Below, piece by piece: positions 18,543 to 28,592 of a DNA stretch of 59,068 nucleotides. The translations under genes and the position numbers were made by a program. Origin of the DNA: Frigidibacter sp. (GTDB lineage Bacteria > Pseudomonadota > Alphaproteobacteria > Rhodobacterales > Rhodobacteraceae); the NCBI RefSeq assembly GCF_030695035.1, contig NZ_JAUYTT010000016.1, positions 1 to 59,068 on the forward strand, read 5' to 3'. Below the pieces are notes generated by a model. It was given only the letters and a program-made list of their open reading frames with translations. It searched no databases and was not told the DNA's origin. Position 1 is the first letter of the stretch. Each line of letters begins with the position of its first letter.

Positions 18543-19191
18543 CCGCCGCAGTTGCAGTCTCAGGGCCGTGCTGAAAGGCGCGGCCCTGTTGCTTGCGGCC
18601 CTGCTGGCGCTGGCGTCGCCCGCCTCCGCCCAAAGCGGCGCGCCGCTGCGGGTGACGGTGGATGGCCGCGCCGTCGTCGTCACCGGGCCGCCGGGCTATT
18701 GCGTGGACCGCAGCGCCTCGCGCGAGGGGCCCGAGGGCGCGTTCGTCCTTCTGGGCAGCTGCGCGGCGCTTGGCGGTGGCCGGGCGGCGCCCAAGGACGC
18801 GCCGGCCGTGCTGATCGCCACCATCGCCCCCGGCGCCTCGGGCGAGGGGCTGGGCCCCGAAGGCTTCGCGGGCCTTGCCACCTTCTTCACCTCGGAACCC
18901 GGCCGCGCCGCGCTCAGCCGTGCCGGGGACGCGGGCAGCGTGCAGGTGCTCGAGGCGCTGTCGGTCGGCGACGTGCTCTACCTGCGCATCGCCGATCAGG
19001 CCGCCGCCGAGGGGCAGGCGCTCGATCCGGAATACTGGCGCGCCATCCTGCCCCTGCGCGGGCGCATGGTTACGCTCTCGGTGCTGTCCGAGGCGGGCAG
19101 TCCGCTGCCACCGGGCGGCGCACGCGCGGCGCTGGACACATTCGTGGCGCGGATGCAGGCCGCCAACCCGTCGCGCCCGTCAGATCCCTAA
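18523..19191 (+). CDS. Exported protein of unknown function
   Basis: About 222 residues. After a short charged leader there is a strong signal peptide (KGAALLLAALLALASPASA), then a mature domain of ~185 residues with two cysteines near its start (YCVDRS and GSCAAL), likely disulfide-bonded. The ATG at 18523 overlaps ilvD by 20 bases. A GTG at 18568 would start right at the signal peptide and is a reasonable alternative. I recognise no family. Location after ilvD may mean cotranscription, but nothing suggests a functional link. Confidence 0.75.
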   Translation: MSIWTNDRRSCSLRAVLKGAALLLAALLALASPASAQSGAPLRVTVDGRAVVVTGPPGYCVDRSASREGPEGAFVLLGSCAALGGGRAAPKDAPAVLIATIAPGASGEGLGPEGFAGLATFFTSEPGRAALSRAGDAGSVQVLEALSVGDVLYLRIADQAAAEGQALDPEYWRAILPLRGRMVTLSVLSEAGSPLPPGGARAALDTFVARMQAANPSRPSDP

Positions 19192-19330
19192 CTTGTGCCG
19201 CATTGCAGCGCGTGGGGGCTTTTCCTTTGCGGCCGGACGTGAAACCATCTGCGTTAACCGTTTCCATGCTAAGGCGACCCCCACGGCCCGGTGCGATTCC
19301 CTGCCGCCAAGCCGCTGCCCGGATTGAAAA

Positions 19331-20104
19331 ATGAGCGACCAGATCGACTCCCTGTTCGACCGTCTCATGCATCGGCGCGTGCTGCGCCGCTGGGGCAGGG
19401 CCGCGACCGAGGCGGAAGAGATCGACCTGGACAGCCTGCGCGCCCTGCGTGGTCGCGCCCGCCAGATCCGGCGAGAGCTGGACCGGCTTTTGCATGTGGC
19501 TGAAGGCCGGCTGACCCTGCCGCTGATCGGGTCCAACGCCATCCGCACCCCGCTTGGCACCGACTGGTCCTGGCGACCTGACCTGTGGTCCGGCCCCGTC
19601 AATCCCGCCGGCCATGCCGGGGTTGAAACCCGCACCCAGCTGGGCAGCGGGCTGACCGTGTTCCATGACTGCCGCGAAAGCGAGCTGACCCTGCGCCAGG
19701 TGCGCAACACGCGCGAGGCGGACCTTGCCCCTTTCGGCCTGCGCATGGACGTGTTCCATTTCGACGGCTCGTTCCTCAGCCTGGTGATCGACCTGCCGGA
19801 AGCTGCGGCGCAGGGGCTTAAGCTGCGGCACCTGGTGCGGCTGGAGGCGGTGATCGAGACGGAAAAGCCGGTGGAGATCTTCGCGCGGCTGAACGTCAAG
19901 CACGGGCCGAACACCGAACAGGTGGTGCGCGAGCTGCCGCTGAACGACCCGCATGTGATGGTCGAGTTCGACCTCGCCTATACCAAGCTGAACGAAAAAC
20001 GGGTGGAGCGCGCCTGGGTGGACCTGATCTTCGAAGGCCCGCAGCAGAATGAAATCGTGCTGCGCGACATCACCTTCAGCCGCCGGCCGCGGGCAGAGCT
20101 TTAA
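19331..20104 (+). CDS. DUF6478-like protein of unknown function
   Basis: A 257-residue soluble protein that I place, with moderate confidence, in a family mostly seen in Rhodobacterales (DUF6478). The N-terminal ~55 residues are charged and helical; the rest looks like a beta-rich sandwich (TVFHDCRESELTLRQVRN, VFHFDGSFLSLVIDLPEAA). There is no signal peptide or membrane span. It is followed 9 bp later by another conserved hypothetical gene, so the two probably act together. Function is unknown. Confidence 0.7.
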   Translation: MSDQIDSLFDRLMHRRVLRRWGRAATEAEEIDLDSLRALRGRARQIRRELDRLLHVAEGRLTLPLIGSNAIRTPLGTDWSWRPDLWSGPVNPAGHAGVETRTQLGSGLTVFHDCRESELTLRQVRNTREADLAPFGLRMDVFHFDGSFLSLVIDLPEAAAQGLKLRHLVRLEAVIETEKPVEIFARLNVKHGPNTEQVVRELPLNDPHVMVEFDLAYTKLNEKRVERAWVDLIFEGPQQNEIVLRDITFSRRPRAEL

Positions 20105-20113
20105 GAGGGCGCT

Positions 20114-20494
20114 ATGGGCGAGATGATCCTGACCAAGACGCGCATCCACGGGGGCAAGTGGGAAGGCGTGCTCAAGGCCCCCGCGGCGGATGAGCAGCCG
20201 CGGCTGGCCGTCTGGCATCTGGAAGCCGCGCTGCCGGGGGTGGAGCTGGCGTCGATCCCCGACCGCCCTGGCCGCTGGCGCGTCAGCGTACCGATCCCGG
20301 CCGACCTGCTGTCGGACGGGGTGCAGAGCTTCGTGATCCGCGACGAGGGCAGCGGCGACACGCTGGGGCATTTCACCATCGTCACCGGCGTGCCGCTGGA
20401 GGATGACATCCGCGCCGAGGTCGACCTGCTGCGGGCAGAGCTTGACCTGCTGAAGAAGGCCTTCCGCCGCCATGTGGTGCAGACCGCGGGCTAA
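20114..20494 (+). CDS. Conserved hypothetical protein, 126 aa, C-terminal coiled coil
   Basis: A small soluble protein. The first ~95 residues look like a compact beta domain. The last ~30 form an amphipathic helix with heptad-like Leu (AEVDLLRAELDLLKKAF), probably a coiled coil. It follows the DUF6478-like gene by 9 bp with a GAGG ribosome-binding sequence, pointing to a two-gene operon. I do not recognise its function. A short hairpin including the stop region (CGGGCT/AGCCCG at 20487-20500) may help end the transcript. Confidence 0.7.
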   Translation: MGEMILTKTRIHGGKWEGVLKAPAADEQPRLAVWHLEAALPGVELASIPDRPGRWRVSVPIPADLLSDGVQSFVIRDEGSGDTLGHFTIVTGVPLEDDIRAEVDLLRAELDLLKKAFRRHVVQTAG

Positions 20495-20503
20495 AGCCCG
20501 TGA

Positions 20504-22591
<2,088 letters not shown>

Positions 22592-22789
22592 TTTGTTAGC
22601 TTCGCCCCGCAAGATGCTGTAATGTAAACGAAACGCCTTGCAGCGCTGCCCCCCTCGCGCCCCCTGCACCGTTTCCACCCCATTTACGATCTGTCACAAT
22701 ACCCGACATTTGCCGGACCCTCTCCGCATTCCTGCCCGATTTGGCACCGATACAGGCTGACACAAGCGAGTGTCTTGCAGAGGTGCACA

Positions 22790-23696
22790 ATGGACCGATT
22801 GACCGAAATGGAGGCCTTCGCCACGGTGGTGGACCAAGGGGGGGTTTACCGACGCGGCCAAGAAGATGGGGATCTCCAAATCCGCCGTGTCCAAGCATGT
22901 GTCTGCCTTGGAGGCGCGGCTGGGGGCACGGCTGCTGAACCGCACCACCCGCCGTGTCAGCCCGACGGAAATCGGGCTGGCCTATTACGACCGGGCCCGG
23001 CGGGTCCTGAACGATGCGGGCGAGGCGGATGCGCTGGTCACCTCGATGCAATCGGCACCCTCGGGCCTGCTGCGCATCTCGGTGGCGACCGATTTCGGGG
23101 TGAACCTGCTGTCCCCCGTTCTGGGCGATTTCCTGCAGGAATATCCAGACATTACCGTCAACATGGTGCTGAACAACCGCTATGTGGAGCTGATTTCCGA
23201 AGGCTTCGACATGGCGATCCGCATCGGCGAGCTGGAGGACAGCACGCTGCGCGCCCGCAAGCTGACCGATACCGCCAAGCGGATGATCGGCGCGCCGGAG
23301 TATTTCCAGAAATACGGCCATCCGCAAAAGATCGACGATCTCAACGATCACAAGCTGCTGCATTACTCCAACCAGTCGAGCGCCAACGTCTGGCGCATCT
23401 CGGCCCCCTCGGGCGAGAAGCGGCAGGTCCGGACGGCAGGCTGGCTGACGGTGAATGACGGGCAATCGCTGCTGAACGCCGCGGTGTCGGGGCTGGGGAT
23501 CGCCTATCTGCCGTCGTTCCTGTATGCCGAGGCAATGCGCAGGGGGCAGGTCGAGGATGCGATCCCGGAACTGCCGCTGGAGACGCTGGGGATCTATGCC
23601 GTCTATCCGCCGGGGCGATTCACCCAGCCGAAGGTGCGCGCCTTCATCGATTTCCTGACCCGGACCTTTGCCGACAAGGGCCCCGATAACTGGTGA
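22790..23696 (+). pseudogene. LysR-family regulator interrupted by a one-base frameshift in a G run
   Basis: Both halves are a clean LysR-type regulator of ~301 residues. The start (MDRLTEMEAFATVVDQGG) is in one frame; the rest (KKMGISKSAVSKHVSALEAR onward through the effector domain) is in another. The join falls in a run of seven G at 22838-22844; six G would restore VDQGGFTDAAKKMG, the expected helix-turn-helix. As written, the N-terminal frame runs on without LysR similarity. This may be a sequencing error, a real mutation or a slippage-prone phase switch. The rest of the gene shows no decay, which argues for a recent or artefactual change. Confidence 0.85.
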
Positions 23697-23721
23697 CAAA
23701 CTTCTGCTAATTCAACAAGGG

Positions 23722-23740
23722 CGGCGCGCCACGCGCGCCG
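23722..23740. terminator. G+C-rich hairpin between convergent genes
   Basis: CGGCGCG (23722-23728) and CGCGCCG (23734-23740) pair perfectly, and a second GGGCGC/GCGCCC hairpin follows at about 23752-23766. They lie between the LysR and OmpA-like stops. There is no T run, so termination is plausible but unproven. Confidence 0.4.
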
Positions 23741-23782
23741 TGAACCAAACTGGGCGCCGTGCGCCCGCGCGCCAAAATGGCG

Positions 23783-24748
23783 CTACTGGGTCGGGGTCAA
23801 CATGGCCTCGACCCTTCTGTTTCTGGCGCGCCCTTCATCCGTCAGGTTCGAGGCGCGCGGGGCCAGATAGCCCGCCCCCTCTGCCGCCAACTGCGCCGGG
23901 TCCGTGCCATGCAAGCTGACCAGCCTGTCGAGCACCGAGGCTGCACGGCTGCGCGACAGGGTGATATTCGCGTCGATGCTGCCCACCGCGTCCGTATGGC
24001 CGACAAGGGTGATCCGCTGGTCCGAATTCGCCGCAAGATAGGCGGCAAGGTCGGCGAGTGAGGCATAGGTGCCGTCGCCGAGGTTCGACGAGTTGGTCGC
24101 GAAGTCCAGATCGTCCAGCGCCACCACGCCCGACGATTGAAGGGCGCTGGCGATGTCGCTGGCGGTATCGCTGAAGGGGCTGGATGCCGCGGGCGCCTTG
24201 GCAGAGCCGGTCACCGCCAGCGGCGCGGCATCGGCGGGCCGGATATGGGTGATCTGCACGAAGCCATGCTCGCTGGACCGGCTGACCCACAGCTCCAGAT
24301 ACTCTGCCGCCGCGCCCTCGCCCTTCTGTGCCGACAGGAAGCGGTAGTCGCCCAGATCGAGATGCATGTCGGGCTCTGGCAGCAGCGCGGCGGCATAGCG
24401 GAAGTCGAAGCCGCCGCAGATGTCATCCTCGCACTCATAAAGTGGCGTGAAGCCGGTGGCATCCAGCTGCTCGCGCAGCGGCGCCAGCAGTTGCAGCGTG
24501 GTGGCCCCGGGGGCATGCAGGCGCCACGCACTCTGGCTGATCGCGCCCTCGACGGGCAGCATCCGCACTGCACCGTCCATGTAGGGGCCAAGCGGCAGCG
24601 CATGGCTTCCAAGCGCCTCGATCCGCTCGGCGCTGCGCTCCGCCGCGGCTGGTAGGGTCAGCGGCGCGCCCTGGGCTGCAAGGGATTGCGCGCCGGCTGC
24701 AAGCGGATGTGCCAGCGCCAGCGCCAGCAGGGCGGCGGCGCGGATCAT
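23783..24748 (-). CDS. OmpA-family cell-envelope protein
   Basis: A 321-residue exported protein. It has a signal peptide (ALLALALAHPLAAGAQS), an uncharacterised ~170-residue domain with a CEDDICGG cysteine pair, and a C-terminal OmpA/MotB peptidoglycan-binding domain (~205-318) containing the conserved LVGHTDAVGS and NLTDEGRARNRRVE. It probably anchors something to peptidoglycan in the periplasm. Its ATG overlaps the stop of the 74-codon gene upstream by four bases (ATGA). Confidence 0.9.
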   Translation of the reverse strand: MIRAAALLALALAHPLAAGAQSLAAQGAPLTLPAAAERSAERIEALGSHALPLGPYMDGAVRMLPVEGAISQSAWRLHAPGATTLQLLAPLREQLDATGFTPLYECEDDICGGFDFRYAAALLPEPDMHLDLGDYRFLSAQKGEGAAAEYLELWVSRSSEHGFVQITHIRPADAAPLAVTGSAKAPAASSPFSDTASDIASALQSSGVVALDDLDFATNSSNLGDGTYASLADLAAYLAANSDQRITLVGHTDAVGSIDANITLSRSRAASVLDRLVSLHGTDPAQLAAEGAGYLAPRASNLTDEGRARNRRVEAMLTPTQ

Positions 24749-24969
24749 AGGGCCGCGCCGTGATGGTCGGGGTCAGGGTGCATTCCGGTGGCCAAGGCGA
24801 TGCGGGTGGTCATGTCGTACAAGTCGGTCACGGCGGCGATGTTCCCGACGCCGGCATCGCGCGGCCCTTGCGCAGTGGGGCGGGCCGAGACAAGAAAGCA
24901 GGCAGGCGTCGCCGCGGGAAGCGGCCTGGCCATCAGGTCAAGCGCTGTCGGGCTGCGCGATGGGTCCAC
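24745..24969 (-). CDS. Hypothetical protein, 74 aa
   Basis: A small open frame between the GNAT gene (18 bp downstream of its stop) and the OmpA-like gene (ATGA overlap). The packing is what supports it. It has no signal peptide, membrane span or cysteine pair; the second half (NIAAVTDLYDMTTRIALATGMH) looks like ordinary folded protein. No family is recognised. It could be a shadow frame, since a longer open frame lies on the other strand, but that one lacks neighbours in register. Confidence 0.5.
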   Translation of the reverse strand: MDPSRSPTALDLMARPLPAATPACFLVSARPTAQGPRDAGVGNIAAVTDLYDMTTRIALATGMHPDPDHHGAAL

Positions 24970-24987
24970 TGCTCTGGCCTTTGCGGC

Positions 24988-25689
24988 TCATTTCATTCGG
25001 TAGTGATACTGTCCCACGATTTGCATCCCCAAGGAAGCATAGAGCGCGCAGGCAGGCGCATTCTCGCGCGTGACCACCAAGGACAGGTTAACCGCGCCCC
25101 GGTCCTGCGCCCAGAAGGCAGCGGCGCGCATCATATGGGCACCAAGTCCGTTCCGCTGCTGTTCGGGCAGGATGTGCAGGGCGTGCAGCATCGCCGTGTC
25201 CCCGTGCATCGCGACGAAGGCGCTGCCCGCGGCGCGGTCGTTGATGCGCCCCAGAAGTGAGGTGCGGTCCGACGCGCGCGCCATCACCGCCAGCCGCTCG
25301 GGCCCGATGCCGCCCTCGGCCCAGATGTCGGTCTGGATCGCCAGAGGCGGCCAGATGGGGAAGACGCGGATGGGCGGGACGGGAACGGTTGTCAGCTGTG
25401 CGAGGGGGGCGGCGTAGGCGATGACAGGGTCCACGATGCGGTAGCCCCGGGCGTCCAGCTCGGCATCCAGCGCCTCCTCGCCCTCGCGCAGCAGGAACAG
25501 CGAGGGCTGGCCGAGGGAGGCTTGCGTGTCTTCAGCCAGCGCAATGTCTGCGGGCTGCCACGGCGCCCCGGCGCTGGCGGCAGAGACGCGCTTGCCGCCG
25601 CCCTGTCCCTCGCGCACCAGCCAGGGGCCGGCACGGTGGAGGGCGGCCGCGGGCCACGTCGCGTCCATCACGCCCGGCAGGTCGATCAT
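24988..25689 (-). CDS. GNAT-family N-acetyltransferase
   Basis: A 233-residue protein. The C-terminal ~110 residues carry the GNAT acetyl-CoA motif (ILPEQQRNGLGAHMMRAAAFWA, given in part; the turn is QRNGLG) and end with the common YxSLGMQIVGQYHYR region. The N-terminal half is divergent. The acceptor substrate is unknown. It overlaps the CinA-like gene by ATGA, so four genes from 26417 down to 23783 are packed as one operon. Confidence 0.88.
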   Translation of the reverse strand: MIDLPGVMDATWPAAALHRAGPWLVREGQGGGKRVSAASAGAPWQPADIALAEDTQASLGQPSLFLLREGEEALDAELDARGYRIVDPVIAYAAPLAQLTTVPVPPIRVFPIWPPLAIQTDIWAEGGIGPERLAVMARASDRTSLLGRINDRAAGSAFVAMHGDTAMLHALHILPEQQRNGLGAHMMRAAAFWAQDRGAVNLSLVVTRENAPACALYASLGMQIVGQYHYRMK

Positions 25690-26417
25690 TCCGGCGCGCC
25701 TGCGAACGCGGCGCTCATCGCGGCCATGGCGGCATCGACCTCTGCCGCCACCGGACCGCGCACCACGAGGCTGGTGCCATAGGTGCCGTCCTGCGAGAAC
25801 GGGTAGGAGCCGATGCTGACGCCGGGATGGGCCGCCGCCAGTGCGCCAAGCGCCTCGGCCACCGCGCCTTCGGGGCGCATCACCCGCAGCGATTGCGACA
25901 GCAGCGGCTGCCCGCCAGTCAGCGTGGGCAGGACCGAGGCGACCATCGCCTGAAACACGTTCGGCACCCCGGCCATCACATGCACATTGCCAAGGGTGAA
26001 GCCGGGGGCAATCGACACCGGGTTCTCGATCAGCGCGGCGCCATCGGGGATCCGCGCCATCCGCATCCGCGCGGCGTTGAACTCCACCCCCCGCGCCTCG
26101 TAATGCGCGGCCATCAGCGCGCGGGCATCTGCGCGCACGTCGATCGGCACGCCAAAGGCGGCGGCGACGGCATCGGCGGTGATGTCGTCATGGGTGGGAC
26201 CGATGCCGCCCGAGGTGAAGAGGTGGTCATGGGCGGCGCGCAGCGCATTCACCGCAGCGGCGATGCCGTCATGATCGTCCGGCACCACCCGGATCTCGCG
26301 CAGGTCGATGCCGGCGCGGGTCAGCTCACCGGCCAGATAATGGGCATTCCCCTCGCGGGTGCGGCCCGACAGGATCTCGTCTCCGATGACCAGAATTGCG
26401 GCGGTGGGGTTGGGCAT
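25686..26417 (-). CDS. CinA N-terminal / MoaB-like molybdopterin-binding domain protein
   Basis: A 243-residue protein related to the N-terminal half of CinA (COG1058). It has the molybdopterin-binding fold signatures ILVIGDEILSGRTREGN and LFTSGGIGPTHDDITADAVA and no C-terminal nicotinamide-nucleotide amidase domain. Stand-alone forms are common in alphaproteobacteria; roles in nucleotide-metabolite repair are proposed. I set the start at 26417 because AAGGAG lies 7 bases upstream and the family N-terminus follows. It is first in a four-gene minus-strand operon. Confidence 0.9.
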   Translation of the reverse strand: MPNPTAAILVIGDEILSGRTREGNAHYLAGELTRAGIDLREIRVVPDDHDGIAAAVNALRAAHDHLFTSGGIGPTHDDITADAVAAAFGVPIDVRADARALMAAHYEARGVEFNAARMRMARIPDGAALIENPVSIAPGFTLGNVHVMAGVPNVFQAMVASVLPTLTGGQPLLSQSLRVMRPEGAVAEALGALAAAHPGVSIGSYPFSQDGTYGTSLVVRGPVAAEVDAAMAAMSAAFAGAPE

Positions 26418-26541
26418 GGCGGGCTCCTTCGCGGGTTGGAACAGGTATAGGCCCGCGCCCGGGGGCCGGAAAGGCCGCAGGTCTGGCCAAGGCGGGAATT
26501 TGTTACTATCTAGAGGCCATTCACGAATGAGGTGGCACGGC

Positions 26542-27363
26542 ATGAGGGGTAGCGGTGTGGACGATCCGCGCGGCAGGCTGACCAAGGACGGCATCCGGAT
26601 TCACGAGGCCAGCGACTTCGCCGGAATGCAGGCGGCCGGACAGGTCGCGGCGCGGATTCTGGACGAGGTGGCGGCGCTGGTCGAACCCGGGGTCACGACC
26701 GAGGCCATCGATGATTTCATCACCCGGCGGGTGGTGGAGCTTGGCACCGTGTCGGCCACCATCGGCTATCGCGGTTATCGCCATGCCAGCTGCATCAGCG
26801 TCAACCATGTCGTCTGCCACGGAATCCCGGGGCCGAAGACGCTGAAGGACGGCGATATCCTGAACATCGACGTGACGGTGATCCTGGATGGCTGGTTTGG
26901 GGATTCGAGCCGCATGTATGTGGCCGGTAATCTGGCCCGCAAGGCCGAGCGGTTGATCCAGGTGACGCATGACGCGCTGATGCTGGGGATCGAGGCGGTT
27001 CGGCCCGGCAATACCTTCGGCGATATCGGATTTGCCATCCAGAGCTATGTCGAGGCGCAGCGGATGAGCGTGGTGCGCGATTTCTGCGGCCACGGTCTTG
27101 GCCGGGTGTTCCACGCGCCGCCGAACGTGCTGCATTACGGGCGGCAGGGGAAGGGCGCGGTGCTGGAGGAAGGCATGTTCTTCACCATCGAGCCGATGGT
27201 GAACCTGGGGCGCCCCGAGACCAAGGTGCTGGCCGATGACTGGACCGCCGTGACCCGCGACAAGTCGCTGTCGGCGCAGTTCGAGCATTCGGTGGGGGTG
27301 ACGGCGGATGGCTGCGAGATCTTCACGCTGAGCCCGGCGGGGCGGTTTCACCCGACCTGGTGA
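26542..27363 (+). CDS. map: Methionine aminopeptidase type I
   Basis: A 273-residue metallo-aminopeptidase that removes the initiator Met from new proteins. The five metal ligands sit in the expected motifs: NIDVTVILDGWFGDSSRMY (two Asp), the GHGLGRVFHAPP His, the FTIEPM Glu and the later QFEHSVGVT Glu. HASCISVNHVVCHGIPG is the type I substrate-side motif. I chose the ATG at 26542, with GAGGTGG at a good distance; one at 26527 adds five residues. Confidence 0.95.
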   Translation: MRGSGVDDPRGRLTKDGIRIHEASDFAGMQAAGQVAARILDEVAALVEPGVTTEAIDDFITRRVVELGTVSATIGYRGYRHASCISVNHVVCHGIPGPKTLKDGDILNIDVTVILDGWFGDSSRMYVAGNLARKAERLIQVTHDALMLGIEAVRPGNTFGDIGFAIQSYVEAQRMSVVRDFCGHGLGRVFHAPPNVLHYGRQGKGAVLEEGMFFTIEPMVNLGRPETKVLADDWTAVTRDKSLSAQFEHSVGVTADGCEIFTLSPAGRFHPTW

Positions 27364-27380
27364 GGTGCCCTTGGCCGGCC

Positions 27381-27428
27381 GCCGGGGGCGCTGCCCCCGG
27401 ACCCCCGGGATATTTGGACCAAAACGAA
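27381..27428. repeat. 48-bp intergenic repeat, copy 1
   Basis: This block is identical over 48 bases to 51839-51886. It contains a G/C palindrome (CCGGGGGC-GCT-GCCCCCGG), then ACCCCCGGGATATTTGG and an A-rich tail. It lies just after map. Similar palindromes ending in GGGATATTT are scattered through Rhodobacterales genomes between genes; a role in transcription termination or as a mobile palindromic unit is plausible but unproven. Confidence 0.7.
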
Positions 27429-27460
27429 TTGGAAGGTGTGCGCGGGGCCGCTTTCGGCAA

Positions 27461-27492
27461 AGAAAAACCCCCGGACTTGCGCCCTGGGGGTT
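27461..27492 (-). terminator. Intrinsic terminator of rpsU
   Basis: AACCCCC (27466-27472) and GGGGGTT (27486-27492) pair. Read leftward, the stem is followed by TTTCTTT. It lies 83 bp after the rpsU stop on the minus strand. Confidence 0.8.
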
Positions 27493-27574
27493 GATCGTGA
27501 CGCGGGTTTCCCCGCCAGCGAAACAGGACCCGAAAGACCTTGAAGGGCTCAGAGAGCGCCTTCGCAAAAGACGC

Positions 27575-27781
27575 TTAGAGAGCGCCTTCGCGCTGGGCCT
27601 TCTTGCGCGCCAGTTTACGGGCACGCCGGACGGCTTCGGCTTTCTCGCGGGCTTTCTTCACGGACGGCTTCTCGAAATGTTGCTTGAGCTTCATTTCACG
27701 AAACACACCCTCGCGCTGAAGTTTTTTCTTCAGGGCACGAAGCGCCTGTTCGACATTGTTGTCGCGAACGCTGACCTGCAT
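27575..27781 (-). CDS. rpsU: 30S ribosomal protein S21
   Basis: A 68-residue, strongly basic ribosomal protein beginning [20 protein letters not shown], which is diagnostic of bS21. It sits near the anti-Shine-Dalgarno helix of 16S rRNA and helps initiation. The length is normal for alphaproteobacteria. An AAGG ribosome-binding sequence precedes it. Its last codons overlap one copy of a 15-bp direct repeat (27551-27565 and 27577-27591) whose other copy lies beyond the stop, a small 3'-end duplication. It is divergent from the COQ9 gene. Confidence 0.97.
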   Translation of the reverse strand: MQVSVRDNNVEQALRALKKKLQREGVFREMKLKQHFEKPSVKKAREKAEAVRRARKLARKKAQREGAL

Positions 27782-27890
27782 GTGGTTGTCACCACCTTCC
27801 TAGGTTAAAGTTGCAAGTATTTGCAGGAGCCGGTCCTATATCAGGGGCGGGGCATCTTGTCCACCATGCGGAACGGAGGCTGCGAGTGCG

Positions 27891-28592
27891 ATGGAAAACA
27901 ACGGCTTGAACCCGGCGGCAGTGCAAGAATCGTTGCTGGAGGCGGCTTTGGCGCATGTGCCTTTCGATGGCTGGTCGGATGCGACCTTTCAGGCGGCGGC
28001 GCAGGATGCGGGCGTGGACCTGCCACTGGCAAAGGTGATCTGCCCGCGCGGGGCGGTGGATCTGGCGGCGGCCTATCACCGGCGCGGCGATGCCGAGATG
28101 CGGCTGCGGCTGGCGCAGCAGGATCTTGCGGCGCTGCGCTTTCGCGACCGGGTGGCGTTGGCGGTACGGCTGCGGCTGGAGGTGGCGGACCGCGAGCTGG
28201 TGCGGCGCGGGGCGGCGCTGTCGGCGCTGCCGCAGAATGCAGGGACTGGATCGAAGCTGATCTGGGGCACGGCGGATGCGATCTGGGAAGCACTTGGCGA
28301 CACCTCGGATGACCTCAACTGGTATTCCAAGCGCACGACGCTGGCGGCGGTCTATTCGGCGACGGTGCTGTATTGGCTGGGCGATACCAGCGAGGGCGAT
28401 GCCGCGACCTGGGAGTTTCTGGACCGGCGCATCGACAATGTGATGCAGGTCGAGAAGCTGAAGGCGCAGGTGCGCGAGAACAAGGTGCTGCGGACGGTGT
28501 TTGCCGGGCCGATGTGGCTGGCGGGCAAGGTGAAGGCGCCGGGGGCGCGGGCCGAGGATCTGCCGGGGCAGACCAAGGACCCGGTGGCATGA
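27891..28592 (+). CDS. COQ9-family protein
   Basis: A 233-residue protein with the COQ9 lipid-binding helical domain (GWSDATFQAAAQDAG near the N-terminus; SKRTTLAAVYSATVLYWLGD in the C-terminal half). In eukaryotes COQ9 binds lipids and delivers ubiquinone precursors to COQ7. The alphaproteobacterial homologue is presumed to act in ubiquinone synthesis at the membrane. It overlaps the following quinone oxidoreductase by ATGA, so the two are coupled. Confidence 0.9.
   Translation: MENNGLNPAAVQESLLEAALAHVPFDGWSDATFQAAAQDAGVDLPLAKVICPRGAVDLAAAYHRRGDAEMRLRLAQQDLAALRFRDRVALAVRLRLEVADRELVRRGAALSALPQNAGTGSKLIWGTADAIWEALGDTSDDLNWYSKRTTLAAVYSATVLYWLGDTSEGDAATWEFLDRRIDNVMQVEKLKAQVRENKVLRTVFAGPMWLAGKVKAPGARAEDLPGQTKDPVA

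Noticed and set aside
16770-18683. A 637-codon minus-strand frame opposite ilvD
   Set aside because: Low-complexity His/Arg/Gly translation; ilvD motifs on the other strand are unambiguous.
27782-27890. Divergent promoters between rpsU and the COQ9 gene
   Set aside because: Several TTGCAA and TATA-like hexamers are present, but no pair has convincing spacing, so no call was made.
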